The notes under the pieces: model-generated
Database searches by the model: none
Seen by the model: only the letters and a program-made list of their open reading frames with translations
Told to the model about the DNA's origin: nothing
Shown here: piece by piece, positions 36,328-49,380 of the stretch
Position numbering within the stretch: position 1 is the first letter of the stretch
How the letters are laid out: every line of letters begins with the position of its first letter
Translations under genes and position numbers: made by a program
Source of the DNA: Gyrodactylus bullatarudis
Taxonomy: Eukaryota; Platyhelminthes; Monogenea; Gyrodactylidea; Gyrodactylidae
Direction: 5' to 3'
NCBI GenBank assembly: GCA_012064415.1
Contig: SSNU01000157.1
Span: 214,113-278,112, forward strand
DNA: 64,000 nucleotides

Positions 36328-37084
36328 GATCTCTCTTTCTCTCGGGTTGGTTGGCTGGTTGGTTCAATTCACTTTTATATTTATATCTCTATGACAAATG
36401 TTCACATTTCTCAGTGACTGAGACGTTTAAGAGGAGGCAGTAAAGTTGAACTTTGAGATGCTTCCTGATTGATTGTTGTATGCACGCACACACATCAAAC
36501 AGAAAACTTAATTAGCATTCATTTCTCTCGTGAAATATCAAATTTCAAAGGATTAGTTACTCATCGCCATTCATATCATCTTGGAAACATAATAATAAAT
36601 AAACGAAGGAGAATAGAGATTTGTTGTGTACTCCTTGGCCGACTTTTGCCATTCTAGAGAAAAGTTATGCTGAGAGAGTAGTGTACAATCATTGAAGAGC
36701 CTCAATTGATTACAGGCTGAAAGGGTTTCTGCCTGTATATGCAAATTGTATCGAATGCTTGTCATGTTTTCAATTCTTTCTAAGAGCTATTTTCAACAAA
36801 GTCAAACATATTGATCACAGACACACATAAAAGAGACACAAATAAAATTCAACAAAATTAAAAATATGATGATTGCAAAACACGACAAGTAGTATTACTA
36901 AAAGTAATCATTATTATTTAGTAAGTAATTATTTACAAATTAATTCAAATATTCTACAAAAAACAAACAGAAAAGAATCACTCCAAATAAAGATTATACA
37001 TTGTATAATAATATTAGTTAGTAATAGTATTACTCATCTTGTTTCTAATGTATAAAATGATAGACTGTTATTCCACAGGAGAAT
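36328..37084. other. spacer between tetraspanin 3 and AP-1 sigma
   Basis: No gene recognised in this AT-rich stretch. Confidence 0.4.
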
Positions 37085-37302
37085 TCAAAGGTCGGACACG
37101 TCAATCACGGCAAATTCGTCCTTATCAGTGGCAATCTTACACTCCTCCTAAAAATGGAGAAAAATTTTAAGGCCTAGCACTTTTGTCTTAAGATGTAGAG
37201 ACAAGAGACACCAAATACATATCCAAAAAACGAATACATGCACTAAATATTATGTGTGAATGAGGAAAATTACACAAATTACGAGCAGACTCTCTCAAAA
37301 TT

Positions 37303-37944
37303 TCATGCAACAATCATGCAAGTGTTAAAGAGACCTGGATCATCGAATATTCCTGGCTGATTCTCTTCCTAAAATATCAAGTCATTTGATTAGCAAAAGA
37401 AAATAATCTCAGTAAAATCAGAGAGAAAACATGAGTGGACTAAAAAAGGACTCACTTCTTGTGTAAGATCCTGAATGTCGACATCCTTGAGAATTGACTC
37501 TCGATTAGTTTCCTGAATTTCCCCACCAAGAATGAATTCATCAATGACGAAGTAGGCTTTTTCAAAATGAAAGATGATATCCAATTCACAGACACTTCCA
37601 AAGTATCTGTCTAACAATTCCACATAGCGATGGATGATTTCCAGTGCTAGTAATTCGTTGTCACTGTTGTCTATGGCCAAACAGAAGTAAAGACTAGCAT
37701 ATCTAATACAAGGAATAAATTTTAAAACACCTTACCTGCGGTAAACTATTTTCTTATCTTTCCATTCGATGAATGAAGACATTTTTGGCTTTCTGCTCAA
37801 AATGAGATTAATTAACTCCTTAGCAATTGCCTTTTTTTCGCTCTCATAATAGGAAGTGTACCATTTTTGTAGACGCAATTTACCCTGTCTACTAAATAGT
37901 ATGAGAAAACTGATCTATCGAGAATTAATGATTGAATTTACCAT
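37303..37944 (-). CDS. AP1S: AP-1 adaptor complex sigma subunit
   Basis: The exons give [19 protein letters not shown], then [22 protein letters not shown] and [20 protein letters not shown], ending in the [15 protein letters not shown] helix. This is unmistakably the small (sigma) chain of clathrin adaptor AP-1, which sorts cargo between the trans-Golgi and endosomes and has a longin-type fold. Coding exons: ATG alone at 37942-37944, then a 27-nt intron, 37736-37914, a 33-nt intron, 37456-37702, and a terminal exon at 37368 downward. The C-terminus is uncertain: reading on gives a stop at 37303, whereas a splice at about 37335 to an exon at 37147 gives a slightly shorter tail. It is divergent from PUS3. 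Confidence 0.88.
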
Positions 37945-38058
37945 GAAATTTGAAATGTTGGGATGAAAAATTGTTTAAAGTTTCAATAATTTTTGTTGAG
38001 TGTTTTGCTGTGTGTTTTTATTTGATGAATGTTCAAATTTTTCACCAGAGGTCTAAGA

Positions 38059-39483
38059 ATGAAAGAGCTCAACAAGAGTATTGCCAATCTTAAAGAAATG
38101 AACCACGAAGTATCTACTTAAAATTTATCTAGGAATTACTCAATCATGCTCAAAAATTAGAGTCACGACTATTTAATCTCCAAAATGCCTTTAATAAATT
38201 TTCCGATAGCACGATATCTCTCAATAAACATAAAGATAAGCCCTTTCTGCCAGAGAATTACAAATTTAGAAATATTTTCTTAAAAATGTCATATCTTGGC
38301 TGGAATTATAACGGCCTCCAGAGACAGGAAATAACGAAAAATACAGTTGTGGAAAAATTAGTTGAAGCACTCGTCAGGGCTCGATTAGTTGAGGACAAGT
38401 TTGTCACGAATTTTCAGTAACTCTGTTTAGCAATGTTCGCATTCATCTCTGTGGTAGAACAGATAAAGGTGTTTCTGCTTACAGTCAGGTTATTTCTCTC
38501 AAGATTCGCTCTAACCTCTCAGAAGATATCGGTATTTATCCGGAGAGTGGTTGTTTTAAAAAGGAAACATCCCAAGAGAAGGAGGAAATTGATTATCCAC
38601 TTGTTTTGAATAAAATTCTCCCTGATGATATAAGAATATTGGCCTGGGCCAAGGTTCCCTTGGAAATGCATGCCAGATACTCGTGCAAGGGCCGTTCCTA
38701 TTATTATTACCTGCCCTTTGCTGATATTGATTTGAAAACAATGTCGGAAGCCTGTTCTAAATTGGTTGGTGTTCATGACTTTAGAAATTTCTGCACATAT
38801 CAAGTTCAAAATGGTGTAACTAATCATACGAGGGAAATATATAGAGTAGAACTGCAAAATGTAGACAATAAGCCGTTAGACTTGTCTAAAGAAACATTGC
38901 CAGATGACTTTTTCATGATTTTCATTGAAGCCAAGTCTTTCTTATATCACCAGATCAGATCCATAGTTACTTATTTGTTATTGATCGGAAAGGGTCTAGA
39001 AGAGCCTAGTCTCATAGATGACTTGTTGGATGTTGAAAAGTTCCCAGCGAAACCACAGTTTACCATGGCAGCTGATTTTCCTCTTCTCTTTTATGATTGT
39101 CAGTTTGACAATTTGAACTGGAATTTATCACAGTATGCTTCAACGGAACTTTTGAAACACTTTCAAAATCTCTACAACGAGCAAGAAATCAAGTATGCAT
39201 TTTAATAACTTTTACCCAAAGATCTCAAATATGCCATACCATATTCAATGGAATTAGAGAGGAACATTTCAAGAATTATCGAGACGATGTAAACAAGGTT
39301 TTGGTAGTCAACAAGCTGAATAAAATCTGTCCAGAACTTCGCCCATGTGTCAAACATAAAAGTATCGCCCAACGTCCTCGAGGTCCGACAATTACTGAGT
39401 TGGTGGAAAAACGTGAAAAAGCCTATGGGAAAAATTTTACAGAAAACTTGATTAGTCCACCATGTAAAATTTTAAAATCATGA
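38059..39483 (+). CDS. PUS3: tRNA pseudouridine(38/39) synthase, PUS3/DEG1 type
   Basis: Four exons (38059-38109, 38133-38398, 38431-39192 and 39222-39483) with introns of 23, 32 and 29 nt and consistent phases. Order of features: an N-terminal coiled coil, MSYLGWNYNGLQRQE, ARLVED, then the catalytic motif CGRTDKGVSAYSQVISL (its Asp is the pseudouridine nucleophile), LPDDIRILAWA, RYSCKGRSYYYYLP, HDFRNFC, AKSFLYHQIRSI and FPLLFYDC. The C-terminal PRGPTITELVEKREKAYG follows the family pattern. It isomerises U38/U39 in tRNA anticodon stems. Without the short introns the catalytic motif would be frameshifted, which supports them. An AATAAA overlaps the stop codon. Confidence 0.9.
38110..38132 (+). 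other. 23-nt intron of PUS3
   Basis: GTATCTACTT...ATCTAG, 23 nt, between codon 17 and codon 18 (phase 0). It contains an in-frame stop, so it must be removed to join the ATG to the body. Confidence 0.65.
38399..38430 (+). other. 32-nt intron of PUS3 just before the catalytic motif
   Basis: GTTTGT...TTTAG. Removal restores LVED-NNVRIHL-CGRTDKG with a spacing close to that of other PUS3 proteins. Retention gives a stop in one frame and loses the frame in the next. Confidence 0.75.
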
Positions 39484-40392
39484 ATAAATAATTTTTACTT
39501 AGATTGGTGTTTATTGACTGCTAGTCATCTCAATCAAGGAGGTTGTGACATTTTGATAAAAATATTTTGCTTAACAACCTCCGATTCGAGATGTATACAG
39601 ACATGTTAGATTATCAGGCAACTTCGACTCACTACAAAAACGAGAGGACATGAAGGACTTAGTACTGTATATTCAAATCAGTTGAAATGGTACTATGGCG
39701 TTCACTCTACGTTAATATATATTGGGCGAATTTTATCATCTTCAATTTGATTGGTTCATGAGAAAATTTTTAAAATGGTGTCTTTCCACAACTTACAAAT
39801 GAATAATTTTTGCATATTTCAATACATAATTCTAGGATCGATGTACAAACATATAAGCAAAGTTAGTATTTCATTGATCCATTTTTACTCATACTCGTAG
39901 TAGTAGTATCATTCATTGAGATAGATATACTTGATGTGGGTGTGTATGAGAGTGAATTTATGCATAGATTGTATATCATAAAATTAATTCTCATCCTTAA
40001 AGTTGTCTCCTATTGGTTTAAGAAGGAGACTAACAAGGGATGAATGTGAAAAGATTCCCCCTGACCTGGCACAGAGAACAAGGATGCAGTGTGCTAACTA
40101 CATTAATATCCTTAATAAGGATTCCTTATATTAAGGAAGTATCAATACAAAAATTAGTTTATTGATTTTTTAAATTTTCCTCAGCAAATGATTAGCATAA
40201 ATTCTTATACAAATTACATACACATTTTTTGGTGAAAATAAGGGAACATGATGTCGTATAGATAAACACATACCAAAGTACATCTTATATATATTACAAC
40301 AATAAAGTGGAGAAATCTCTTGGAGAAAGGCAATAATAATTATGATTGAAATCACGAAATGTAGGCAAAAAATTGCGAAGAGGGAGGGAAGA
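39484..40392. other. spacer downstream of PUS3
   Basis: No gene seen. Contains a small palindromic patch at about 40106-40137 (ATATCCTTAATAAGGAT and TTCCTTATATTAAGGAA). Confidence 0.4.
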
Positions 40393-41962
40393 TCACTTTA
40401 GTTTCTTTTCAAACTTTCTAGATGTCAACAGATCAACTGTAAAGTCATCCTCGTTGAAACTAATGTATTGATTTGAGTCAAAATTAACCTTCTTACGCGC
40501 GCAAACAATGTCAGAGCCAGTTGAGTCTGTCAAAATGTTTAATTGTTTACTCTTTCTCACATTTTTGAGCATGAATGAAGCTTAGATCAGATGTGTTAGT
40601 GTCATGAGAGAACAATGACAAGGCATTCAATCACAATCTGAGATTAATTGGCCATGAATTAAATGTTTATTTTGTTAGCAAAGTTGTTAGTCGATCTCAA
40701 CTAAAATCGCATGATGATGATGTGAAACACGAACCCGATGTGTTTGTTAAATCTAAAATATTTTTGTAAGTATACTTGCAAGTAGACGCACGAATAGATT
40801 TGGGAAATTTTTGTGCAGTTAAAAGATAATTTTTTCATGGAATGCAACATAATTTCAACCTCTTTGTCCCAATAACAAATAGGTTGATCTTAAAACACAT
40901 GAGATAACATAAATAGGCTAATGATACTTTTAATTGTTACGGAAAAAGTTACCATTGATTTGTTTTATGCGAGAAGCTTTTACAGACTTTTCCTGGATGG
41001 TAACATCTACAGGGGAAGGGACAAGAGAAAGACAATTAATTAAATAGAAACATTATCAAAAGTCTTGAGTCTAGTGCATACGTTGCAATCAAGACTGAAT
41101 GAGTATAAAGATAAGTAGAGCAGAGAGGGCTTTCAACAGCCTGTAGTGAATGTTAAAGTTTTTGAGTTATTGAGACTGGTTCCTGAATGAATTCCAAAAA
41201 AGATGTCAAGCCAATTGTAATAAGAATAGGCTGGTTGAAGAATATTTCACAGAAGAGGGTTCTGATGAGATCAATGTTAAATCCTTTTCAAGGTTTACAA
41301 ATATATTGCCTTTCAAGCGTTGGGTAAAAAGAAATAAGAGATGATCTTTAATTGATTAATCTAATTATAATTAAGGGAACAGTTCAGAACCTAGTTTAAT
41401 AATAACAATTACCAGCTTGGACCAGTAAGAGGTCTTGAATTTTTAGAGTCTTAATTTCCCGATAAAAAGAAATGATCGGTTTCGTAGAGAGTAAAGTGCT
41501 TACTTGTGCTCCTGTAGACGTCCAGCATATGCTCCTTTCGGACATCGATCGAGTTTCTGGTCTTTCGTATTCCTACATTTATTTTCCAAATGATTTAGAT
41601 TTTCGTGTTGGATGGATGTCAAGGAGAATACTCACTATCCGAGGTCATGGGTGGCTCCAGTTCATGGCGTGGAGGTTTCGGAGATTTGGCTGAAAATGCA
41701 AATGTATTGTTCATCATCAAAGTATTCAGGGGAGAATATTCAATATAATATTTCTAGGGACATGTAGAGATAAACTAAGCTACTTCATTTGTTACGAAGT
41801 AGTCTATAGCCTAGAGGAAGCTTGGTTCTTTTTGGGTAGATTGAAAGGGAGGGGACACTCACAGAGAATGGGTCCCTGTTGGTCAATCCGGTTGGGCTTG
41901 GCTGTTTTCTTGAGACCTTTTGATCGATTCTCATTAACTGACACAAAAGTATCCAGATCCAT
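40393..41962 (-). CDS. unrecognised four-exon gene, 136 residues, candidate PP1-docking motif
   Basis: Exons 41863-41962, 41636-41689, 41504-41572 and 40393-40580 have canonical GT...AG borders (three GTGAGT/GTAAGC donors) and consistent phases, giving exactly 137 codons including the stop. The protein is hydrophilic, basic and probably disordered. It starts MDLDTFVSVNENRSKGLKK, continues through a Pro-rich stretch (SKSPKPPRHELEPP), and ends in an acidic then basic tail (FNEDDFTVDLL, RKFEKKLK). KKVNF fits the RVxF motif by which proteins dock on protein phosphatase 1. I do not recognise a family; a small nuclear or cell-cycle regulator is only a guess. The exons are GC-richer than their flanks, which supports coding. 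Confidence 0.6.
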
Positions 41963-42146
41963 TATTTCCACTTACTCTTATCGCTCTCCCTTGAGTTTAG
42001 CACTGAGAGATTTCAAAATGAGAGAGAAGAAAGAAATTAATTATTATAATTATTTTTGTTATATATTGCATCATCAATTCGATAATTTGAGCAATATTTG
42101 AACACGATAAAGATCTCAAGGAAGAATTTTTTACTTGTCTCATGGG

Positions 42147-42685
42147 TAGGGCGACAAAAAATATGTTTTGCATATTTTTAAAACTGTCATATACCCCTTT
42201 TAGAAATCCAATGCGAATGTAGTTATGGAAACTGTTTTTAAAAATTCTAATTTTTAGACCGCATATTTTTAAGCTTATCATATTTTTATTCTGAGTGCAT
42301 AATTTTACACTATTTTATGCATATTATAGAACTAAGCAACAAATTTTTCATCCCTTCTCAAACAAAGTAGGCTGATTGAGATAAATGTGATACAAACCTC
42401 CATTTGTTGTCAAGGTCTTATGTAGTGAACAGAATAGGATAAAATTTTAATTTTCATACTTCTCTCTTATTGATACAATTTAAAGTTATTGAATCGGTTC
42501 TCAGAGTCAATCAGTCAAGCAACAAGCATTTACGAACTTTCCCAATGAAATATTTTTCATTTTATCCATTTAAACTACTATGAAGTAATAGTACCTAAAA
42601 AAATGAACAAAATATTTCGACACATATTTTTTTTTCGAAAATGGCATTTAATTTTTTTTTTAATTGCATACTTTTTGTCGCCCTA
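42147..42685. mobile_element. hAT-like MITE 1 with 8-bp target duplication
   Basis: Ends TAGGGCGACAAAAAATATG and the inverted CATACTTTTTGTCGCCCTA. Flanked by CTCATGGG (42139-42146) and CTTATGGG (42686-42693), an 8-bp duplication with one mismatch. The 539-bp body has no transposase. Confidence 0.8.
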
Positions 42686-42693
42686 CTTATGGG

Positions 42694-44349
42694 TAAAGTC
42701 TTGAAATGAATCAGAGATTAGTTTCGAGTTACATTATTGTTATACATATATTTTGATGAATTCCAGTTTCATTGAGAAATAAAGACTCAATGCTTCTTCC
42801 ACCTTTGTGGAATATGCAGCTATGAATTGATTAATCAGTGCTAATGAATGTGTTTTAATAGCATCTATGAATTTTATGTACTGTATTTTAAAAGTAATAA
42901 TTTTTAGTACTACAGTATAGTATGTTTTGCTTCAAGAAATTATTTATTAAAAATCTAAAATGAAAATGTACTCAAAATTCATCAATAATCCCGTGATATA
43001 GATTGATGTAATGAATGCAAGAGGAAAGAGTGTGATTACAGCCAATCAGATTAGAGATATATGTGATTCCCTTTGTTTCCCATAACATGCAATGCCGATT
43101 TCTCCCATCATCTGAATTTACAACTTAATCTCTAACAGACCAGCATTCATCTCTGACCTAATGTCTCACATCCGGGGTTCCACAGGACTAAAGAATTAAA
43201 GCCCAAATTTTTGATCTGCATAAAACACTGAGGTACTCTGCATACTTAATAACCAGGTTCGTATTAGAATCCCCTGAATTTAAACTTATTGTCTTCGTTC
43301 TCTTCAAATTCGACTATTGTGCAACGGTTATCCTTGGAATCTCGATCGACGCTACTAGAAAAATTGAGTGTATCTAATTCGAATTCCTAAAATCTTTTTT
43401 TGGTACTGAAAGCTACAGGAATTGCCTATATCTCTATGTTCTTAATCTATATTAAAAATCAACAGAAAATACTAGAATCAGACAACATGGCACAAGAAAT
43501 AATTTTCCGAATATCCTTTTCCTTTTAACTATAGATTTAATATGAACATGAAAAATATTCCTTATGATCATAACAAAATTTATTAAAACTTGGGTCAATA
43601 TTAGAATTCTCAGCCATGGTCATCCAAACGTTTCGACGGTGATTGTCTTCACACGCCTTCTTCAGTGGTACGACAAGTTTATCAAAAACAAAATACTATT
43701 TATATACTTTCATGATTTCATCCCTATCAGTTTTGTCCAATCAGATGAGAGAATAGAATAATACAAGAGGCTGACCTATGATAATAAAGTATTGATAATC
43801 AGAAAAGAAAAGGGGATATAATTTTTCATCAGATTTAATTTAACTTCCTTCTTTTGCCAAAAAGCTGAATCCAACACTGCTCAATGTTCAATTCACCAAC
43901 ATTTCCATTAAAATTCTTAATGTACAAAAAAACTTTAGAAAGAGGTTAATTCATGAAGCTCTTGAAATTGGCAATAATGATAAGCCTTTTCTTTTACTCA
44001 GGTATTAGTTGAATCATTTTCTTCTCTTTTGTCTCTGGCTATTTACACAATCCGCCTTTAATTGGATTCGCTGAGAGTTGAATATTTAAAATATGAAACA
44101 AGTCCTGGACAATATGATTAGTTGACAGTAGATGTGGATTCCATTGTGGAAAGAACTTTTTCAAGAATACTTTTATAAAAACGTAAATTTTTCTTAAAGA
44201 TTATTTCATTTTGAATTAGAATAGATAAATTTATTGAAATTGAATAAAATAGAAAATGCCACTTTTTGGCGATTTTTCAAAAAAAAATTAGCGATTTTTT
44301 TGCGATTTCTAGCAAAATTTTGCGATTTCTACCGCCCTATTAGTAATCA
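42694..44349. other. repeat-rich spacer
   Basis: At 43955 a short frame MKLLKLAIMISLFFYSG, typical of a signal peptide, runs into a GTATTA donor, but no partner exon was found. Near 43617-43665 the sequence CAAACGTTTCGACGGTGATT resembles junction regions of Penelope-type elements but is too short to call. At about 44301-44341, CGATTTCTACCGCCCTA looks like an isolated hAT-type end. Confidence 0.35.
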
Positions 44350-44357
44350 GTGATTAC

Positions 44358-45079
44358 TAGGGCCTCAAAAATAGTACGAAAAAAGATGAAAAATAGTATC
44401 TCATATACTGAAAAATAAGTAGAAAAAAGTACTTTCAAGAAAATTTAAGGGATTTCGAGTTAAAAATTAGTCCTCTACCGTAAATTGTTGCAGAATTTTT
44501 AGTCAATCAACAAAATTTCTGATTTTTGTTCAAATTTTTTTCCATGATAGAAAATGACCCTTCAACTGTTCTTGTGCATATTTTACAAAATACATACATC
44601 CTTTTAGTTGAAATTTGAAATTCATGAAGGAATAGTATCCAACAAAAAGCTAAAATCTAGATGGTATTTTCTTACATGATGAAAGCTCAATATCAGGAAT
44701 ATAGCTATCAACTCATCGAAAATTGTGCTTGGGAGCTAGTTGAGGGATACCATATTCTGAGATTAAATTTGAAAAATATTACAATAAAGTACCTGGGCAA
44801 CAATTTATACCTTTTGCACACGAAACTCGAAAGTCGTTTTCTTCAAACTCATAATTAATTTTTTCAATGTCAGAATATACAATTATGTACAAGAATCCTA
44901 ATGTTATTGTATAGAGAAATGTATACAATGTCTATGCAGGTGTATAATTAATAGTACAGAAATCCAGCTATCTTTTAAATAGGATTAGATAAGCAGATTT
45001 TTTCTTCAGATTATTAAAAATTCAACCAGTCCTTTGTCAAGAGTAAAATTAGACCCAATAGTACTTTTTTGAGGCCCTA
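44358..45079. mobile_element. hAT-like MITE 2 with 8-bp target duplication
   Basis: Ends TAGGGCCTCAAAAATAGTAC and inverted GTACTTTTTTGAGGCCCTA. Flanked by GTGATTAC (44350-44357) and GGGATTAC (45080-45087), one mismatch. 722 bp, no transposase. Confidence 0.8.
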
Positions 45080-45555
45080 GGGATTACTAATAATCGTACA
45101 AACCACATGCGAGCCATGAAAACAATTCTCTGGGTTAAATTAAAACAAGAAATAAATTAATTTCAATTGAACACTACAGTATATTTCTGTGAAACAGTGG
45201 GGCTTAAAATGCTCAGATTTTAGACTGCATTCTATTTATCCTACGCTTAATAAGGTTTATAAACTGAATTGGTCTGTAACAAAAAGCTTCATGAGTACGA
45301 TAATGCTCAAGAACCACTGAAGTTCAGTGACTGAACTACTATCAGAATGAAATTTTTTTTACAAAAGCTGTAATATTCCGTCAAAGACTAGAGAATTTCA
45401 ATCTAATTTCATGTTAACTATTATTTGTTGCGAAGGAAACTAAAGTAGAAACCCTAAGTCAAGTTTGATATTTCCTGAAAGTTAGAAAAGAAAACTATAC
45501 TGAATAGGGGGGAAAACAAGAAAATCTTTATCTTTACTTTTTTCCTGTGATATCA

Positions 45556-45817
45556 TTATTTTCTAATAAGTCCATGAAGGGTTCTTGCCCTCTTCATGAA
45601 TCTGTCATATACATAATCTTTCATTTCCTGATCAGTGAATCCTTGGTGGTAGCCATTCACTTGGGAATTGGTCAGTAGCATAAGGACCACAGCCACAATG
45701 GACAAGAAAACAAATCCAGACTTGAATGAAGTGATCACTAGAGGAGGGAAATACGAGATTTATATTTAATAAATAATATGTTTTATTTTTGTTGAACTGT
45801 GAAAGAGTAAACTTACT
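45556..45817 (-). CDS. small secreted peptide, 60 residues, start codon formed by splicing
   Basis: Exon 2 (45556-45737) begins TG directly after a polypyrimidine-AG acceptor (CCCTCCTCTAG). Exon 1 ends in A at 45817 before a GTAAGT donor, so splicing creates A|TG and the frame MITSFKSGF. The product has a strong signal peptide (hydrophobic residues 8-25) and a mature part of about 31 residues: YHQGFTDQEMKDYV, YDRFMKRARTLHGL, IRK. An MKR dibasic site could be cleaved to release ARTLHGLIRK, so a neuropeptide, hormone or antimicrobial peptide is possible; I do not recognise a family. No in-frame ATG exists elsewhere in exon 2 before the signal peptide. Exon 1 would be mostly 5' UTR. Confidence 0.6.
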
Positions 45818-46634
45818 CTTTATGAAATTTTTTTGAAATTTGATTAACAAAATGTTAGGGATATGTATTGATGCTAGACTTATAGTATCAAGTCCATCCA
45901 ATTGGATCATCCTAGTTGCCTATGACCAATGAATATTTGAAAAATATGATTTTTGGTACATCCTTGTAGATGATAAATTCAATAAAAAATATAATAATTT
46001 CTTATACATTTTTTTTCTTATGTATTTTCTCAATTATCCCTTTCTGCTGAGTTATGCGTGTACTTATTTGTAATTTAACCATGAGTAGAGGTTTTTAGAA
46101 TACAGTATTTTATCAATGATCATTTCCCCAGCTTTCTGGATGAATTAAAGTTTAAATTGAAGCCAAAAATGCAAACTTGTACAGATAATATTAGCCAAAT
46201 AGATGCATATTTTTGATATATAGATGCTAAATTTTGGGTTTTATAGTATTAGTGAAATAATCTCGGCACGGAAAGGATTAAAAGTTGTTTTCTAGAATCG
46301 TGATTAGTCAAGGAAATCAATTTTTTAAATTTAGCTTGAAAAGCAAATTTCAATTCTTCATCCTAATCACTGTTTAAAAATAGAGAATTATACATGATCC
46401 AAGATCCCAGAAATATGGCTGTTCTCTCAAAACCTCGATGACCATTCATATTACGTTTTATTACTCAGAAATTATTACAATGAAATCAAAAATTAGTCAT
46501 AATTCGTTAGACAAGCCTCAACAAGCTTTATTCGTCTTGCAAGTCTTGGACTGTTTTCTAATTAAGAAAAAACATTTTATATCAGAAATTTATGAAACAA
46601 AAATTCAATCGTAAGCTGTACATAATATCTTAAG
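45818..46634. other. spacer with a piggyBac-like solo terminus
   Basis: At about 46264-46281, CGGCACGGAAAGGATTAA is the reverse complement of a diverged version of the TTAA-CCCTTTCGGTGCCG terminus of the element at 60.17 kb. No gene seen. Confidence 0.4.
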
Positions 46635-46977
46635 AAACTGAGGTCATAAAAATATTACTGCTTATCTCTAATAGAGATTTCCTATGGAACCCTGATGAGG
46701 AATTTAAATATAGACTTCAAAGAATTGAAAAGCAGACATTTATTCTTTACTTCAACAATCAAGTCTTGTATTTAAACCGATTGTGACTAGGAAAAATCTT
46801 CCAGAGCATGAACAGTGTTCATTGAATACTAAGGAACTTGGTTCCGATCCTTTTGAACTGTATAAATTAATCCATAAAGGGTTAAATCTAAAAAACTCCC
46901 CAAGAAATTTTTTTTCCAAAAATGACGCCAAAGGAAAAGTTGTAGAATATCTTGATGAAATTTCTATCACAAATTGA
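46635..46977 (+). CDS. 3' part of an unrecognised gene with a 23-nt intron
   Basis: An open exon (46635-46767) reading NPDEEFKYRLQRIEKQTFIL is followed by a 23-nt intron (GTATTT...GACTAG, 46768-46790) and exon 46791-46977 reading KNLPEHEQCSLNTKELGSDP and ending DAKGKVVEYLDEISITN-stop. Phases fit exactly. Without the intron the frame stops after FNNQVLYLNRL. The 5' side begins at a candidate acceptor (CTTAAG), so earlier exons are missing. The composition is that of a soluble helical protein. Family not recognised; a frameshifted pseudogene is the alternative. Confidence 0.5.
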
Positions 46978-48540
46978 GCCAGTTTTGCATTTCCTGAATG
47001 CTACTTTGGGATTTTAACTTCTACGGTTTTTGCTAGAATTAATTTTTTAAATTTGCTTAAAATAAGAATTTTCGTTTTTTCAAAGTACATTATTGGTAGT
47101 AATAATTCTATGTTACTTTTATATCCATCCTGAAAATGAAAAATGAATGAGAATGTTTGATTTCAAGCATGGCGAGAAAAAAGCTAGATTGTGAGAGTAA
47201 TTAGGAGATTATATTCCCAAACGATGATCTGAGGCAAATCAAGTCATTAGAGGAAGTTCTGATTGAGTTTATGAAATTATGTTTGATTTTATCCATAAAA
47301 GATTATTTGATATGATTTTCTTTGAGTCTCTTTTACCTCAAATTAATTTTGATATCGGAAAAAGATACAGAATACAAAGTAAAATCTACATTTCCCTTTA
47401 TATATAATTTTCCATTCAACTTACATTCAAGTAAGTATTCTCCGAGCAAAAGGCCAAAAATTCGCAATTTTAGTACATTTTAATTCATCGAAAATTCTTA
47501 TAATTTTTTGGTATTGGGCTAAGAATTTCTCTCCAAATTTATTTAACCCTTTCAGGTTTGAGTCTGTTTAATGGCTTCTGAAATTGAATATGAATCCATT
47601 TTCGGAATCAGAATGAATTATAGATGAACAACAAAACCTTGATTCATGTGAAAAACTTTTCATTAAAAAATTTTTTTCGACATTTTTCAATACATTTTCC
47701 CTATCTACTTTCAAGCGACCGCAAATGTAATTTTAAGACAATTTTAATAAAAAAGGGGAATTTACTCAATTTTAATGAAATATCTTTTGGTAAACAAGGT
47801 ATTTAATGGTGTTTATCTTTTATTTATAGGATTTTTTTATAGGTTTAATATTTTTGCCCGTATATGGGCCATAGATTGTTGAGTTAGAAAAATTTCTGAA
47901 AAAAATTCAATCTGGCCAAAATTAGGCCATAATTTGAACATCGGAAATGCCTTAAATTAAATTTCCCCTTTTTTAACGTTCGGTCACAAAATTTTTACCG
48001 ATTTATAACATTTTATTTTTTATAATTATTATAATAACTAGCTGTAGCTTGTATTTTTAAAATTATTACGAATTTAAAGAGATATCCATAATATGGATTC
48101 CATATTTTATGAATTTTAATCAAATTGATCTATCTCTAATCGTACACATATGATAAATATTACCCGCGTATAATATAATATAATTATTATTATGCCTCCA
48201 TTAGTGATATGATAATTCAGTTTTTTGAATTTAAATTTAAAATATGATATTTGATAGTAGAAAGATAATGCAAGAATATTGGTAAGAATTTTCCAAGGGA
48301 GATTTTTATTAGATCATCAAAATCAAAAAAATTAGAATATTGCGAAGCTTGGACCACCATTAGAGAGATAATTTCATGCTGAATCAAAAGAAAAAACCTG
48401 TGAATAATGTCTTCAAGTAGCCTGAAATTGTTGCTAAAATCACAAAATTACTACTTAAAAGCAGAATAATCTTATTCCAAAACAAATTTTTAAAACCTAA
48501 GATAATTTTAAGACTGATGTCTCAAATAATTTAGTCCAAA
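46978..48540. other. AT-rich spacer
   Basis: A possible pseudogene fragment starts at about 47170 (MARKKLDCESN, TAG, then EIIFPNDDLRQIKSLEEV). Near 47545 a TTAACCCTTTCAGG resembles a piggyBac-type end. Nothing else recognised. Confidence 0.3.
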
Positions 48541-48587
48541 GAACATCGAAGCTGATCAATGGTCGCAACAAAGATCCAACCCCGAAG

Positions 48588-49254
48588 TTGAAAAAGAAAG
48601 GAGTTATTTATCAGTTTACCTGTTCGTGTGGTTCTTCATATGTTGGACAGACAACCCGATGTCTTGGTGAAAGGGTGAGAGAATATCTAAGACCAAAGCA
48701 CAACAGCACCATTTACAGGAAACAGACCACTCCGCAGATGCATCCAACTTTAAAATACTATACCAGGTGAATCCTAATGATGCATGCAGAACAAGATTAT
48801 CAAGTTTGAGTTGTGCTGAGAGTCATTTTATCACGAAGCTCAAACCAAATTTATGTGTCCAGAAGGAATTGGCAAGGAAATTAGGATTCAGAGGTCGGGA
48901 TGTCCATATCAAGAGCAAACAGATTGCAAAAATCGGAAGAATACTCAACCGAGATACTGGCAACCCCACCCAATCTTCAACACAGATCGAAACTGGTAAG
49001 GATATTGAAACCAATGAGACGTTAGCAACAGCTGATAATCACCAAACACCAGTTCAATCTACAGCCCCAGCAACAATTACAGAGTTGGCAAAATGTGAAA
49101 CTAACGAGAAGTCAACAGCAGTTGATAATCAAATCATCAGCCAACCTATAATTAGTGAAAAGGGAGAGAAGAAAAACAGCTCGACAACAAAACGAAAGAG
49201 GAAGAGACACAGTGGGCAGTTACAGATTGACGGTTTTCTAAAAAGACAAAAGTA
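48588..49254 (+). pseudogene. Penelope-like GIY-YIG endonuclease plus long C-terminal tail, one frameshift
   Basis: GVIYQFTCSCGSSYVGQTTR followed by CLGERVREY is a GIY-YIG nuclease start with the CxC typical of Penelope endonucleases. The frame then shifts by one base around 48735 and continues through YQVNPNDACRTRLSSL and AESHFITKLKPN to the end. A roughly 100-residue Ser/Thr/Glu-rich linker follows, ending KRKRHSGQLQIDGFLKRQK. The endonuclease would make the priming cut for retrotransposition. The frameshift suggests a dead copy. Confidence 0.85.
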
Positions 49255-49380
49255 ACCAAAAAGCCGAGAGCAATGGATCAAACCTCCCCCCTGCCTATTG
49301 CACTAGTGTGAATAAGAAAATGAACCAATGGAAAGTCCCTATTTGATTATTATAATTAGTATTTAAATGTTACCGGGGTA